64,000 nucleotides of DNA, from assembly GCF_029784135.1 (NCBI RefSeq), contig NC_073746.1:298041614-298105613 (forward strand), given 5' to 3'. Source of the stretch: Toxorhynchites rutilus septentrionalis (lineage: Eukaryota; Arthropoda; Insecta; Diptera; Culicidae). A program made the position numbers and the translations under genes. The notes beneath the pieces are model-generated. The model saw nothing but the letters and a program-made list of their open reading frames with translations. It ran no database searches and had not been told where the DNA came from. Shown here in pieces: positions 10,641 through 21,300 of the stretch (within the stretch, counting starts at the first letter, position 1; each line of letters begins with the position of its first letter).

Positions 10641-11390
10641 ACATTTTCATACATAATTTTTATTTTGAAAGCATGTTTATTCATCGCGAATATACTCTTC
10701 AAAATCATAATTCGAATTGGATTATGATTCCAATAACTCGAAAGCAAAAGCAGCAAGTTTTCCATTTTCATAGTCTTTATTTTTACATTTTCCAAAACAA
10801 TATCCGGAACTTGACAGTTCAGTACAGTTGTATTGGTGAACCCGAGTGCGAACCCGTGAAACATCTCAGTGCGAACCCAACAGTTTTCGGGTTGGAACTA
10901 GTGCGAAACTAGGTTAAAACTGAACAAAAACGAATTCGCTATCAGATGAAAAACATAAAACAAGGGACCCGGAACTGGAAAGGAAACATTATAACAAGTA
11001 TGCAGGGGAACCGTTAGCTGATGTGTTGAATAATTTATCGATCGATGGACATCCCGTCCAAGCAGTATATTGATTCCGCAAACTCCACAAATCACGTAAT
11101 GACATCCTATTACCTTTTGTCAGTAGGGAAATGTAACGAGTGGAACTGCTGTTCAATGTAAGGAGTAGATACTTCTGTGTAAATCAACATCGTTTTATAC
11201 CAACCCATGTTCCTCTCAGCTAAACCAAACCAGGTTTGAATGCACCAATCCCAACAGGTATGAGCACCAATTTTCCGTCTCTGTTTGTTTGAAATTCAAT
11301 GAATTTGTCTTTAGCAGTCACTACTTGCATATAAGGAACTTCCGCATGAACATTTTTTCCGACCAGGGCAGATATCTATTTTTTTGACGT
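10641..11390. other. Spacer without recognised gene
   Basis: Short open frames at 10673-10912 (+), 10634-10864 (-) and 10898-11095 (-) lack domains and splice context. Nothing else recognised. Confidence 0.4.
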
Positions 11391-11392
11391 GG

Positions 11393-11600
11393 GACTACGT
11401 CTAACCGGAATATATGGAGGGTAAAATGAAAACCTAAACACAGAACATGCAGGAAAAAATGAAAGATTTCGAATGCTTATAGCTCGAACATTTCGTACTG
11501 GATAGGAGAGATGTTTGTATCACTTGATAGGGAATATTTCTACGCATCTATCGCAACTAACAAAATGTTGTTTTTCATTAGATAAACAATTGAATAACTG
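11393..11600 (+). repeat. Palindrome-headed dispersed repeat (GACGTAG family), copy 1
   Basis: It begins TTTTTGACGTGGGACTACGT, a near-palindrome, followed by CTAACCGGAATATATGG, and later GAATGCTTATAGCTCGAAC and GATAGGGAATATTTCTACGC. The same order of blocks is found at 25346-25754, reversed at 29735-29912, and in part at 14623 and 17569. Non-coding. Element class unknown. Confidence 0.65.
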
Positions 11601-11659
11601 TAAAATATTAGGCGTTATCTAAACGCCCTAACTGCATCGTTTTGATTGGCCCGATTTAC

Positions 11660-12260
11660 GGTTTCCCTAACACAGCCATCAAAACCAAGCAGCCTTGGGG
11701 AAATCGGCATTGCAAATACATGAAAGTAGGGGGACTTTTGTTCTCATCGAAAAATGTTCCCTAACACAGACTTTAAAACCAAGCAGCGAAATCGGCATTG
11801 CAAACACCCGAAAGAGCCTAGAGGCGAGTGAACTGAAAAGTTTAAACCCTCTTAAAGCCAAAAATAAGAAGAAGAACACACGAAAGTAGGGGGAGCTTTT
11901 GTTCCCACCGAAATGTGTTCCCTAATAGAGATTTCTAAACCAAGGTGCCTGGAGAAATCGGTATTTCAAATTCATGCAAGTCGGGGGTATTTTTGTTCCG
12001 ACTGGAATGTGTTTCCCTAACACAGACTTCAAATCCATGAAGCGTGGGGAAATCGGCATTGCGAATTCATACAAATCGGGGGTATTTTTGTTCCGATTGA
12101 AATGTGTTTCCCTAACACAGACTTCAAAACCGAGGTTTCTGGGGAAATCGGCTCTGCAAATAAATGCAAACTGCGAGTACTTTTGTCCTCGCTTGCCTTT
12201 GTGCAGAGTGGAATATGTCTGTCCTAACATGATCTTCTAAACTTAGGAACCTGGGAAAAT
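11660..12260 (+). repeat. Minisatellite with a unit of about 95 bases, six copies
   Basis: Units are anchored by CCCTAACACAG-type starts at 11664, 11759, 11920, 12014, 12110 and 12222, and contain AAATCGGCATTGCAAATAC and GGGGG..TTTTGTTC blocks. The gap between the second and third starts is 161 bases because a foreign block of about 66 bases (11814-11880) sits inside that unit. Open frames on both strands here (11922-12230, 11974-12240 and others) are products of the repeat, not genes. Confidence 0.8.
11814..11880 (+). repeat. Dispersed 60-base motif (GGCGAATGAACTG type)
   Basis: Reads CCTAGAGGCGAGTGAACTGA then AAAGTTTAAACCCTCTTAAA and AAGAAGAAGAA. Related copies are at 31986-32045 (+), about 30940-30990 (-), and 29275-29325 (-), where it lies upstream of the H2A-like start codon; a diverged short copy is near 12270. 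Here it interrupts a minisatellite unit. Confidence 0.65.
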
Positions 12261-12289
12261 CGTGCAGACACTAGAAGCGAATGAACTTC

Positions 12290-13987
12290 CCAGTTTCAAG
12301 CAAATTCGAGATTCGAGAGGTATGTACACTTTTGGGATGTAAACTTCAGAGGGAAATGTAAAATAGAATAATCGTTTGATAATTTTTTTTTGTCTTTATT
12401 GGAAAGATTTTCAGCCTTAGGCTGGTTCATCAAACGTTTGATAATTCTTCCGTACATATATTTTGTTCTAGTCATCATACCAAACGTAAAAGGTCCGTCA
12501 ATAAATTTACTTGTAACGAAGAACAATCAATCACAATAAATGAATTGACTTTACACGGCATTTGTTCATTTTTTTCACTCACAGAGCAAATATATTGAAC
12601 TCAATTGAATTTGGAAACTGTTTCATTCAATCAAGAATTTAATCAATACAAACGAATGATTGCTAAGCTAAGGTAGTTCCAGCTCAACCTTGCGGTTATA
12701 TCATAGATATAACCCACTCATTTTTTACGTTGATATTTTCATTACTTTAAAAAAATCTAAAGTGAAATGAAAATTAAGGTGAGGGGTGGGGCGTAGTATA
12801 GGTGGTTCGAAAACCACATTTTCACCCTTGGTAATTTGTGTCACGCCTAAGCAAAACTTAAATAGAATACTACATGGGCTAAAAAGTCCCGGGATTATTC
12901 AAAACATGAACAAGATACATTTCGAGAGGTTCATCTGTCACTAGCTCATGTGTGAAGCTTCATGACATTTTGTTTATTTGTTCACAAACTATCTAGATAA
13001 ATATCGTATTTTGAGCAAACATTATTTTTTTATTCGCTATACCAAGCTATACCATTATACCATTATTTTTTATTCGCTATACCAAGTGTATTGCCCTCGA
13101 AGGAAACTATGTTGAGGAATAAATACAGCTTTGCCCAAACAACGATTGTTTTCATTAAAAATGAAGAACCGGATTCATAGTTTGCAGAACATTATCGCTG
13201 TATTAATCCGCTTGACAAATTGCTCCCTGCAGAACAAAACTGCTAGCTTTGTTGAGTTCGTATTTTCGCATTTCTCAAAGCCAGCAACACGAACATAATC
13301 AACAGAAAATCGAGAATACTCGAATCATGCACAAAGGTTGTCATAACAAACAACGGCAACGCATTTGTTTGTTGTTGACATTCACACTCGTGTTGCGTAT
13401 GATGATATTCTAGTCGATGGGTTGCATTAGGGATTATGTATAAATGCAGCGATACGCGTTTAAATAGTGAAACTATAGACTAGCGCACAGGTTTCCAGTT
13501 AATGTTTTATTTGCACCAGTTTATGATTATGATAGTTTATCCTGTGGAAGAGCCCGTGAGCGGTATACATGCTCGAGAGAGATCGTCAAGATACAAATTA
13601 TGTCCAATAGGGAAGTGTGGTCCTAGACCGCCCGCCCATGGATCTCAAGAAAAGTCCTGACTACCCAAGGCAATAGAATTGATAATTGGCTTGCAATTGA
13701 CACTATCTGGACAAGGCATATTTGAAGTTGCGGTACGGTAGTCTTCAGATTTACTTGTTACCATTATTTTCACATCCACTGATTGCAGCTTTTTGGTTGA
13801 TGTTTCGGTTATTAACTATAACTATATTAGGGTGCCAATGAATATGGTCATCTCGAATTTCAAAAAGTTAACTCATAAAAAACGATCACCACCTCGAAAA
13901 AACACCTTATGCAAAAAATCAACTCAATCGGACTCAAGGAATAGTGGCGCAAAGTTTAGGTTTTTGTAAATCGATAAATCATCACGA
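12290..13987. other. AT-rich spacer with element fragments
   Basis: No gene recognised. Near 12690-12725 is a palindrome, GGTTATATCATAGATATAAC, whose surroundings match the reverse strand near 56110-56170. At 12875-12960 the block CTAAAAAGTCCCGGGATTAT resembles a mariner-type terminus, but no partner end was found. Repetition of ATTTTTTATTCGCTATACCA occurs at 13027-13085. Confidence 0.4.
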
Positions 13988-14622
13988 TAAGGGACTGTCC
14001 ACATACCACGTGGACAGAAAAAGCACGATTTTAGACACCCCCTTCCCCCTCCGAGAACAAGCGTGGACATTTCCTATACCCCTTTTTGAGTTGGCTAGGT
14101 GGACATTTCTCGATTTTTTTTTAATAAATATCGGGATGCTATGCTATGTTTAAACATTGATACAGACGTTTATGAATAGTTTAGTAATAATAGCGGTTTG
14201 TACTCAATTCTTTGATTTGTTCCCTACATTATCCGTGAAGTTATTTGTATAACTCCTTAGTTTCATCCAAATTCCATTTACGTCATTATTGCTTTATATT
14301 ACGTTATTTTTACATTATATCAAATCGCCACTTATGAATCTTATCTCGGAGATTTTGTAGCATAAACTGACGTAAACTGGTTGAGCTGCTTAAGTTTTGA
14401 AGAAAATCACACAATAAAACAAGGCATCAGTGGTATAAAAAAATCGATATCATCACGCTGTTGAAAATACTAAAATGTTGTGCGGTGTTATGAAGTTTTG
14501 ATTTGATCAACACCTATATTGCTCAAACTAACAGACGTTAGTCAGTGCCTAAAATAATGAAATTTTTCGTCATCCTTCACGCAACTTTAAAGTTCCATCA
14601 TCGCAGAACATCTTTGTTTTTT

Positions 14623-15870
14623 TGACGTAGAACTACGTCTTTCATTAAGGGTGTCAAATCAGAAAACAGGTCACGTTTTTATGAAATAAAGTTAACGTTA
14701 ATAACTATTTTTGCCGCGAACGGATTTTGGCGATTTACATACTAAACGAATCGGAAATTCCCTAAGATTTGTTTAACACGCTATACATTAGAATCCCCTG
14801 GTTTGTAAATGGTTAAAATTTATGAAAACTTCAAGCGTTCCCATTTTCTCATACATTTGTTCTGTCCATTTGTGTGCTTTCCCGAACAGAGCTGTCAATA
14901 ACGAGCAACTTATCGACGAGCAACGAAGGCGAAAGCGTAAGGTGTAAAGTCTCCGTGAACAAAGGAAAAGTAGAAGAGTGAAGGGGAATACTTGCCTAGA
15001 GTATAAACAGTGGATCTCGCTGAGGCAAACTTTCATTCGGCATCGGACTGTTGAGCAATCCAGTTCACTTTGCTTTCGCTGCGCTTCGATCTAAGATTGG
15101 ACCCAACCAGTGGTGTTCGTTTTTTACGTTATTCGCATCGTGTGTTTTTCTTTCCGCACCATAAATTGGACGCTGTGTGATGAGCAAGAAGAAGAGGAAG
15201 GTAGGCTTGAGCCCTGCAAAAAACGAACGCATTGCCAGGGGCAATCAAATTTCGAGGCAAGCGTCATCTAATGATGCACGCGATGTTGGTGCAGGGAAAA
15301 GCGCTCGCACTGAACCGAGCCTTTGCGAGTGTTACACCTCATCGAACAACAGCGAAGTAGGCGATTTCGGCGCGTCGGTCGAAAATGTAAACGCCGAAAC
15401 CCAGGCAGCAACCAGAATCAAGCTCCCCCCGCTGGTGGTGAAGGCGGTCGCTCTTGACAAACTCATCAGCGAATTCGCATCGATGGGTGTTACAGCAGAG
15501 TACAAGCTGTGTGGCATATTTCAGTCTTTTTTCAAGCAGTTAACATTGTTTGTTTTCCGTCATCATAAGGGCTTCGTTGGTGCCATTGAGAATGCATCAA
15601 TGCATTAAACTGACGTTATGGCGAAGCAGGCGTTAAGGTTGTGCGCCAAAATATTATTTGGGGAAAACCAAGCATCTTGAATGTCTTACTGGAATGTTAC
15701 AAGTTATTTGGGTTCGCGTGCCAGTCGCAAATCTGCCTTCAACTAGAATTGAATTTGCGCTTATATGTATAATGACTTATATAAAATAACAGCGTAGTTC
15801 TACGTCAACAATGCGGTCGTATCTTGGACACAACCTCCTATATTTTTTTTTGTCAAAAGACTGCGCAACG
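14623..15870 (+). mobile_element. Nested palindrome-headed element carrying a promoter-like region and ORF
   Basis: It begins TTTTTTGACGTAGAACTACG and ends near 15800-15870 with GCGGTCGTATC and ACAACC before a T-run. The same start and end blocks bracket the shorter copy at 25346-25754, so this appears to be a longer member of the family. Its unique middle has a TATA-like GTATAAAC at 15001-15008 and a TCATTCGG initiator-like site about 30 bases later, ahead of the ORF at 15177. A second GACGTAG-type palindrome is at 15790-15808. The middle may itself be a separate insertion. Confidence 0.5.
15177..15608 (+). CDS. Transposon ORF1-like protein, truncated
   Basis: 143 codons. The N terminus is highly basic (KKKRKV near residues 4-9, a nuclear-localisation-like run) and low complexity. 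The segment IKLPPLVVKAVALDKLISEF (about residues 83-102) resembles the start of the nucleic-acid-binding domain of some LINE ORF1 proteins (PPIVV-type), and the following 40 residues do not continue that domain. No zinc knuckle follows. Probably an ORF1 fragment of a non-LTR element; not a host gene as far as I can see. The ATG at 15180 is an equally possible start. Confidence 0.4.
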   Translation: MMSKKKRKVGLSPAKNERIARGNQISRQASSNDARDVGAGKSARTEPSLCECYTSSNNSEVGDFGASVENVNAETQAATRIKLPPLVVKAVALDKLISEFASMGVTAEYKLCGIFQSFFKQLTLFVFRHHKGFVGAIENASMH

Positions 15871-15962
15871 TGCTTTTTGTGATTGTCCTTTAGTTATTTT
15901 TGTAAAGTTAGTTATAATTTGTAATTTTTGTAATAAACAAATTGTAATCTAAAGAAGCAATA

Positions 15963-16287
15963 CAGTAGAACCCCGATTATCCGCGGAATAGTCTGGCTGG
16001 CTCCCCATGTATAACGAAAATCGCGGATAACGAAATAAAGGACTAAACATGAAAAAAAAAATATTTTAGCATGAAAACTATGTTTTATCCATACAGAAAT
16101 CATTAAACTATCCATCTACAAGGTCGTGTACACCAGTGGTCAGATAATGTGAAAGCCATGACCTTAACAAAAGTGCATGAGCCTCTCACTCACTGACAAA
16201 TTTGGGGAAGGCCGATAGATATACTACGGAACTCGCTGTCGCGAATAATCCACACCGCGGATCATCCGCTCGAGAATCCACTGTTTT
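15963..16287. mobile_element. Pogo/Tigger-type MITE
   Basis: Left end CAGTAGAACCCCGATTATCC and reverse right end starting CAGTGGATTCTCGAG followed by GATCCGCGG show the CAGT...GATTATCCGCGG signature of pogo-like Tc1/mariner elements. A TA precedes the left end; the right flanking TA is not preserved. About 325 bases, non-coding. Confidence 0.7.
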
Positions 16288-17244
16288 TGAAACAAAGAAT
16301 GACTTTCTTCTGGTGTAGACAGGCTTTGAGGATAGCTAACGTAGGTCTTTTGGTTGGCTCAGTTTTTTTTTCACTCAACATTGTTGTGAATGCTTCGATT
16401 TTGCATCACTAGCCGCGATCGAAAATACGAAATACGATCCATTCAATGTTTTCTGCTAAAATATTTTTATTTCGTGTTTGCACTAGGATTGGGCGATTCC
16501 GGATCGATTTTTAGAAGATCGATCTGATTCTGATCTCAGATTTTTTGAATCGATCTTTTGTACTCGGGAAAATCGAAAACATCAATTTTTTTTCTATCAA
16601 TTTTTTCGATCTTATACGATCTATACATCGCTTTAAATCGCTTCCTCTACGATTTAATTTCGCACAAATGCTGATAGAGACAAAACTAGCGGCAGCTAGT
16701 TGGCTCAACCAGTGGCTCATAGGATAACTGAACTAGATGTTGACATCAATTCCATGGTTTTTTGAACTGATGCCAAAATCAAGAATCGGCTTCGACTGCA
16801 TGACAGACGTATGGTACGTCTGGCTTTTATGGGATCGTTGCTAGCCGAGTTCTGGGCAGATACCAGTTGTTGAATTTCTTATAATGCTCCTTTAATTAAT
16901 TTATTTGATAAAACGACTCCCTGACGGCACAAGATGAACATCCCTGAAAATATTTTTTTCTGGACTTTAAAATTTGTTGTTTCCTCAATGCTCAAAACAA
17001 AATGCTTTTGATTTTTGAATAGAAATATAAAATTTGTAATCCTTGTTTAAAGGACAGCAACACTCCTATAGAATAATCAGATGAATTGGGAAAAAAGCGT
17101 TTCATTTTTTTTTCAAATTATGTATTTAACGTGTTCACGTGCACATTACCTATACCCCCTCCCCCTTCACCATGGACAAGCGTAGACATTTCCGTAACCC
17201 CTACCCCCCTAAAGTTGTCCACGTTGTATGTGGACAGTCCCTAA

Positions 17245-18594
17245 TTCGTTTATTACTGTCAAATAACAGAAACTATCAGTGTTGAAAAAAAATAACGTTT
17301 GTGACGCATATAGAACTAATAAAATAATAAAACTGGGAGCAGGTCTTTCTCTTTGACTTTCGACACTCAAAACCTGAGATAGAGAAGCCAGCTGAATGAC
17401 AGATAGTTTGTTTTCTTTTTATTCTTTTCACACATTTTCATCAAGAAAATTCAAATCGGACAATTTCAATCAAGCAAGTTGTTGTCATTCATTTTTGAGA
17501 AAAGTGTTAAAACTTGACGTGAATCTTTGTTTGTGAGTACTTTTGTACGTTTTTATCTCCGATTTGATTTTTGACGTAGTATTACGTCTAACAGGAATAT
17601 ATGGGGGTAAAACGAAAACAATATAAACAATATCCGAAATAACAAGCAACTGATTTTTATGATTTGCTTTCCGGTGGAGATCTCGTGTGAATTTATGAGT
17701 GTTTTGGGTCCATTTGTGTTTTTTCCGATCGCTCATTCAATTCTCGAATCTCAATTCAAGAAAGCCTTTTCCAGCGGCGAGAACTGTTTTCTTTGATCGA
17801 AAACAAAAGGTGAAGGTTCGTTTCTCTGCGGTTGCTATCACTAAGCTGCCAAAAAATAACTGGTTCCGTTCAGATTACTGTTGCCATTCAGCGAAAGGTG
17901 GTGTATAGCCAAATTTGTGGATAATTTATTTAGGAATGATGTTTTTAAAGCATTTGAGATGATGTTTTTCTGTGATCATATTGAAAATCTTATTTGATAT
18001 CCAATGAGTTCAGTTTTTCAGAGTTGCTCTAGACAGTTTGCTTGAGCAAAAAAACTCACCCTAATATATATTTTCACTGGTTGCAGGTTGATTCGTTGCT
18101 GCAAGCTTAGTGAATCGATTTTTGCAATGTGGGCGATGATTTGATACTCTCCGATGCAATGTGAATATGCAGCGTGTGTGGAGTACATAAACTGAGTACT
18201 GATATCCCAATGAAAAGAGTCAACATTTATTTTTCGCAGGTGCATATTGAGGAGAATGTTTTTGTGTTCGATGGAAATAATAAAACGTGAATTGTCTTTC
18301 TCAAGATTCATTGTACCCCTAATAAGTACTCGAAAGATGTAATCTTACGTTGATCGCACATGATCGAAGAAATTACAAAAATAATGTATTCGATCGCAGT
18401 ATTTGATAAACTCTTTTGCTTCAAAGCAATTTAGAGTTCTGAAAAGAACTGGATTTGATTTGCCGAAAACACAACAAAAGCTATCGGTTATTGTTTTTTT
18501 CTCCCCGGTAGCAGTGGCAGATTATTTGCCAGCGGCGATGAAATTTTTCGGATTCTTCTCGGCAGATGTCTCCTATGCCCTGCCCTTATTTCCC
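17245..18594. other. Spacer with one palindrome-family fragment
   Basis: No gene recognised. At 17569-17640 a fragment of the GACGTAG family occurs (TTTTTGACGTAGTATTACGT then CTAACAGGAATATATGG). Open frames at 17485-17736 (-), 17699-17908 (+) and 18018-18311 (-) have no domain. Confidence 0.4.
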
Positions 18595-18809
18595 TTATTT
18601 CGATGCTGGCGCATTCTTGGTGGCCTTCTTAGCGGTACCATTCTTCTCTCGGTGGACTCCTTTTTGGCTTTAGGGAGAAGCTTGAACGAACACGCCGCAG
18701 CAGTGCGTTCCGTTTGCGCAAACAGGCTCTTGGTGGTGACTCTATCCATCAGATTATTCTTGATGGACGAAGTTAGCTTCGCCACATCAATCTTGAGCAG
18801 CGATAACAT
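18595..18809 (-). pseudogene. Histone H1-like pseudogene
   Basis: The reverse strand encodes the second half of the linker-histone winged-helix domain: LLKIDVAKLTSSIKNNL, then TTKSLFAQT, then SFKLLPKAKKE, matching the family pattern of YKVD..KL..FIK followed by a GKL.QT...GSFKL block. A frameshift near 18640 then leads into a lysine/alanine tail (NGTAKKATKNAPASK) before a stop. The N-terminal tail and first helix are absent. A TATATA at 18863-18868 lies about 55 bases upstream of the ATG. Functional H1 would package linker DNA; this copy is truncated and frameshifted. Confidence 0.65.
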
Positions 18810-19690
18810 GCTGCAACCTCTGTACAATTATAATTGAGTGGATTTCCGAGCTGACACCTGCTTATATACAGATTTTTGTGATTTCAATAGCTTGCTTTCA
18901 AATCAATTTTTGAGCTATGGAAACAAGTTTTTGGATCAATAAGTAACACACATATAACACGTAGCCATTTTATCTTTCGAATGAAGCGGCCATTTCTTTC
19001 AACCGGCAAAGAGGAATATTTGCTTAAAATCCTGTTTCTACAATTCGCGATGTCGACGTCTAGTGGCGATTTCCAATTAGGGGCCATCAATTGAGTCCCA
19101 AATTCGTTAGTGTAATCTCTATCAGATTAAAAAACATGAAGCCAGTTTTCAAATGTTAAAATTTGAATGAAAATTTTCACATCATGTTTTTCAATTACTT
19201 GAAACACGTTTATCTGACTTTTATGTAATCATATGGCTATACATTTCCATCATTACTACTCAATCTTCTTTTCATTATAATATAAAGTTGTTTTCAAAAA
19301 CAATTTTGGCATGAAATTTTTTCACCACCTGCAAAAAAATGGTTTTCATTCAAATAGATAACTTATTTGATACGTGAAGGTTAATTTTCATTCATAATTT
19401 CAATGTTCATTCCGCCTGAAATTTAGTTATTCTTTGACGCTCCACTAAAGCCCTAAAAATTGGCCCACCTTAGGATATACTTCTACGCGCCTTGATCTAG
19501 ACCAAGGCGTTATACTATAGGTGGACCGCAATGTCAAAATTGCTGTTCGGCCATTGCTCGTGAAAAAACAAATCATATCTTTTGGTGACAAATGCATTCG
19601 TTGGCAAAATAGCTGCTCGCACTTTACTGTAGGCAGGTAATTTTCTGGATTTTTTCGTATAACAATTTCTCATAATTGCTTCTACTTTTT
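18810..19690. other. Spacer with a dispersed repeat
   Basis: Positions 19425-19520 contain GGCCCACCTTAGGATATACT and TTCTACGCGCC followed by the palindrome CTTGATCTAGACCAAG. The first part recurs reversed at 45697-45740 and the palindrome at 21926-21941. The block GACGCTCC near 19437, preceded by CATTCCGCCTGAAATT, also matches parts of the hAT-type MITE at 33814-34303. No gene before 19694. Confidence 0.45.
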
Positions 19691-19693
19691 CAG

Positions 19694-20670
19694 ATATCTA
19701 CAATCAACGGTCGAATTAAAAACAGTGCAGAAGGATGTTTTGAGTATATTTTACCTTCTAGCCGCGCAATCAATGCTTTTCTTTCCAAGCAAGCAGCGTT
19801 TTAATCGTGCGTGGTTTTATTGAGCATTTAAAAAAGTGTTATTTTTTTTGTTTTATCATCAGGGCAAAAGCATGAAATAGAATCGTACGTAGTACAAATT
19901 TATCGGCACAATCTGATCAAGGACGGAGGCATCATCAAACGGAAACTACGCGAGAAACTTTTCGAAGAGATACAACTGCGCCGCAACACTCGTGTCAAAA
20001 TGGACGAGTTGGGCTGGGTGTTGATGAACCACGATTTGATAACACGTAATGAGCCAAACCAACAGCATGCCAATAGTAATCGACCAAATAATTTTAAATT
20101 CAACATGGAGCGGTTGCGAAACCTACTGGAGCAGCACGAACAGAACAATCACGCTGGTGGATCGGTTTGATATATTTGTTCCGCTAAAGAATGATTATAT
20201 TTGTTGATTTTTCAGAGTTGACTTCCAAAAAGCAAAACAAATTCCTGCGTATGCTGGATGCAATTTTACAAAACGACAAAGTTTTGAAGGAAATTAAAGA
20301 GATGGTAGTGGCGAATCGACTTCTATCGGAAATTCATTATGTGACTACGGTGGAACGTATGCTGAAACACAATTTGGACCCCTCTTTGCGCTGCTGCTTT
20401 GTATGCCGAGAGTATTTCCACACTGCCGATGAGTATACCAGTTATTTCCAAAAATTGCACGGAGAGAAATTTCTTATTGTTGCGGCGGTGGATCGATTTC
20501 AGACTAGTCAAAAGTTCAACGTTCTACATCACTACAATGTCCTTAATCCGGTGACAATATTCACGATTTGCAACGTATACCACACAGCCCTAATAAAAAA
20601 AACAAGAAAAGACGGGTCTAATATTTTACAATACAGAACAAATCTACCACTTTCCACGAAAGTCGGATAA
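19694..20670 (+). CDS. Candidate multi-exon gene, uncharacterised, zinc-finger-like motif
   Basis: Proposed exons: 19694-19797 (uncertain; preceded by a strong CTACTTTTTCAG acceptor), 19863-20164 and 20218-20670. Exon 2 has a polypyrimidine-AG acceptor and encodes a charged segment (QIYRHNLIKDGGIIKRKLRE) followed by an N/Q-rich stretch. Exon 3 continues in phase after a 53-nt intron into a helical, lysine-rich segment and a C-x2-C motif (CFVCREYF) with LHGEKF about 18 residues later, suggestive of a degenerate C2H2 finger. I do not recognise the family. Codon quality and three aligned splice sites argue for a gene or recent gene fragment, but the start codon and the first donor (GC|GTTTTA) are weak. 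Could be a transposon-derived reading frame. Confidence 0.4.
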
Positions 20671-20764
20671 CCACTATATCGGTTCGACATGGAATGGCTA
20701 ATACATATAAGGCAGAAAAAAAGGTTTAACTTTGGAATTCAACATCCTATATTTCCTCGGGTGA

Positions 20765-21300
20765 CCGGAATAAATCGCCACAGTAAACAACTGCAACAGA
20801 AACAACCGCTTAGAAAAAGTGTAGTAGGCTAGAAATATTTGGCGCGGGAAAAACATCATGTGCCTCACATTTCTATTATAAATTTATTCTCTTGTTCTCG
20901 TTTTTCGAAATTTATTCTGAGGACAATGTAATGGGGACGAAGTCCCCATTTGGCGAGGATAAGGAATCGAGGCGGCCCATGCCGCCAAGATGACGCAATC
21001 CGAGTCCACCGCCGACCCGCCGTCGGAAGCGGCGGTGTCTCGCACGCAAACCTGGGATCCACTGATTGCCCGGTTAGTTTGAAACATAGGATACGATCCT
21101 TTAGCAATGTCCGACCGAGCTCTAGCGAGCGTCGGACGGTATACGTCTGCCCGGGGCGTTACGTTTGCCTGGGGCGATACGTTTGCCCGGTTAATTCTTG
21201 TTTTGAAATACAATACCGCGCCACAATATTTATAGCCTACTACACATTTTATAAGCGGTGGTTTCTGTTGCAGTCGTTTTCTGTGGCGATTTATTCCGGG
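20765..21300. repeat. Inverted repeat pair of about 88 bases
   Basis: The left arm, 20765-20852 (CCGGAATAAATCGCCACAG... to TATTTGGCGCGG), matches the reverse complement of 21212-21300, with about 360 bases between. The right arm overlaps the last codon and stop of the THAP frame at 21291. The loop contains copy 2 of the dispersed element and a short tandem array. May be a fold-back insertion or a local inversion-duplication. Confidence 0.7.
20908..21195. repeat. Dispersed inverted-repeat element copy 2 plus tandem array
   Basis: 20908-21130 is a reversed copy of the element at 143-430 (shared TTTATTCTGAGG end, GAAGTCCCCAT, GCCGCCAAGATGACGCAA, GGTTAGTTTGAAACATAGGA). Directly after it, 21138-21195 holds three units of a CCCGGGGCGTTACGTTTG type, related to the CGGGTAAACGTG array at 724-786. 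Confidence 0.6.

Larger units (their letters stand above)
13991..17241. mobile_element. TIR element of 3.25 kb with TAA target duplication (PIF/Harbinger-like)
   Basis: Left end GGGACTGTCCACATACCACG and reverse right end GGGACTGTCCACATACAACG are inverted, followed on both sides by subterminal GGACATTTCC and C-rich blocks. TAA flanks both ends (13988-13990 and 17242-17244), matching the 3-base TWA duplication of PIF/Harbinger elements. No Harbinger nuclease or Myb-like frame is visible; the interior instead holds other insertions (14623-15870 and 15963-16287). A further end fragment is at about 56031-56080. Class assignment rests on the ends only. Confidence 0.7.

Noticed and set aside
11922..12240. 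Open frames on both strands in the 95-base minisatellite
   Set aside because: Both are repeats of one short peptide motif produced by a unit length that avoids stops.
15177..15200. KKKRKV nuclear-localisation-like run as evidence for a viral or host nuclear factor
   Set aside because: Short basic runs are common in transposon ORF1 proteins and the context is a nested repeat.
18403..18837. 144-codon open frame on +
   Set aside because: Antisense to the H1-like relic; hydrophobic, arginine-rich content is the mirror of lysine codons.
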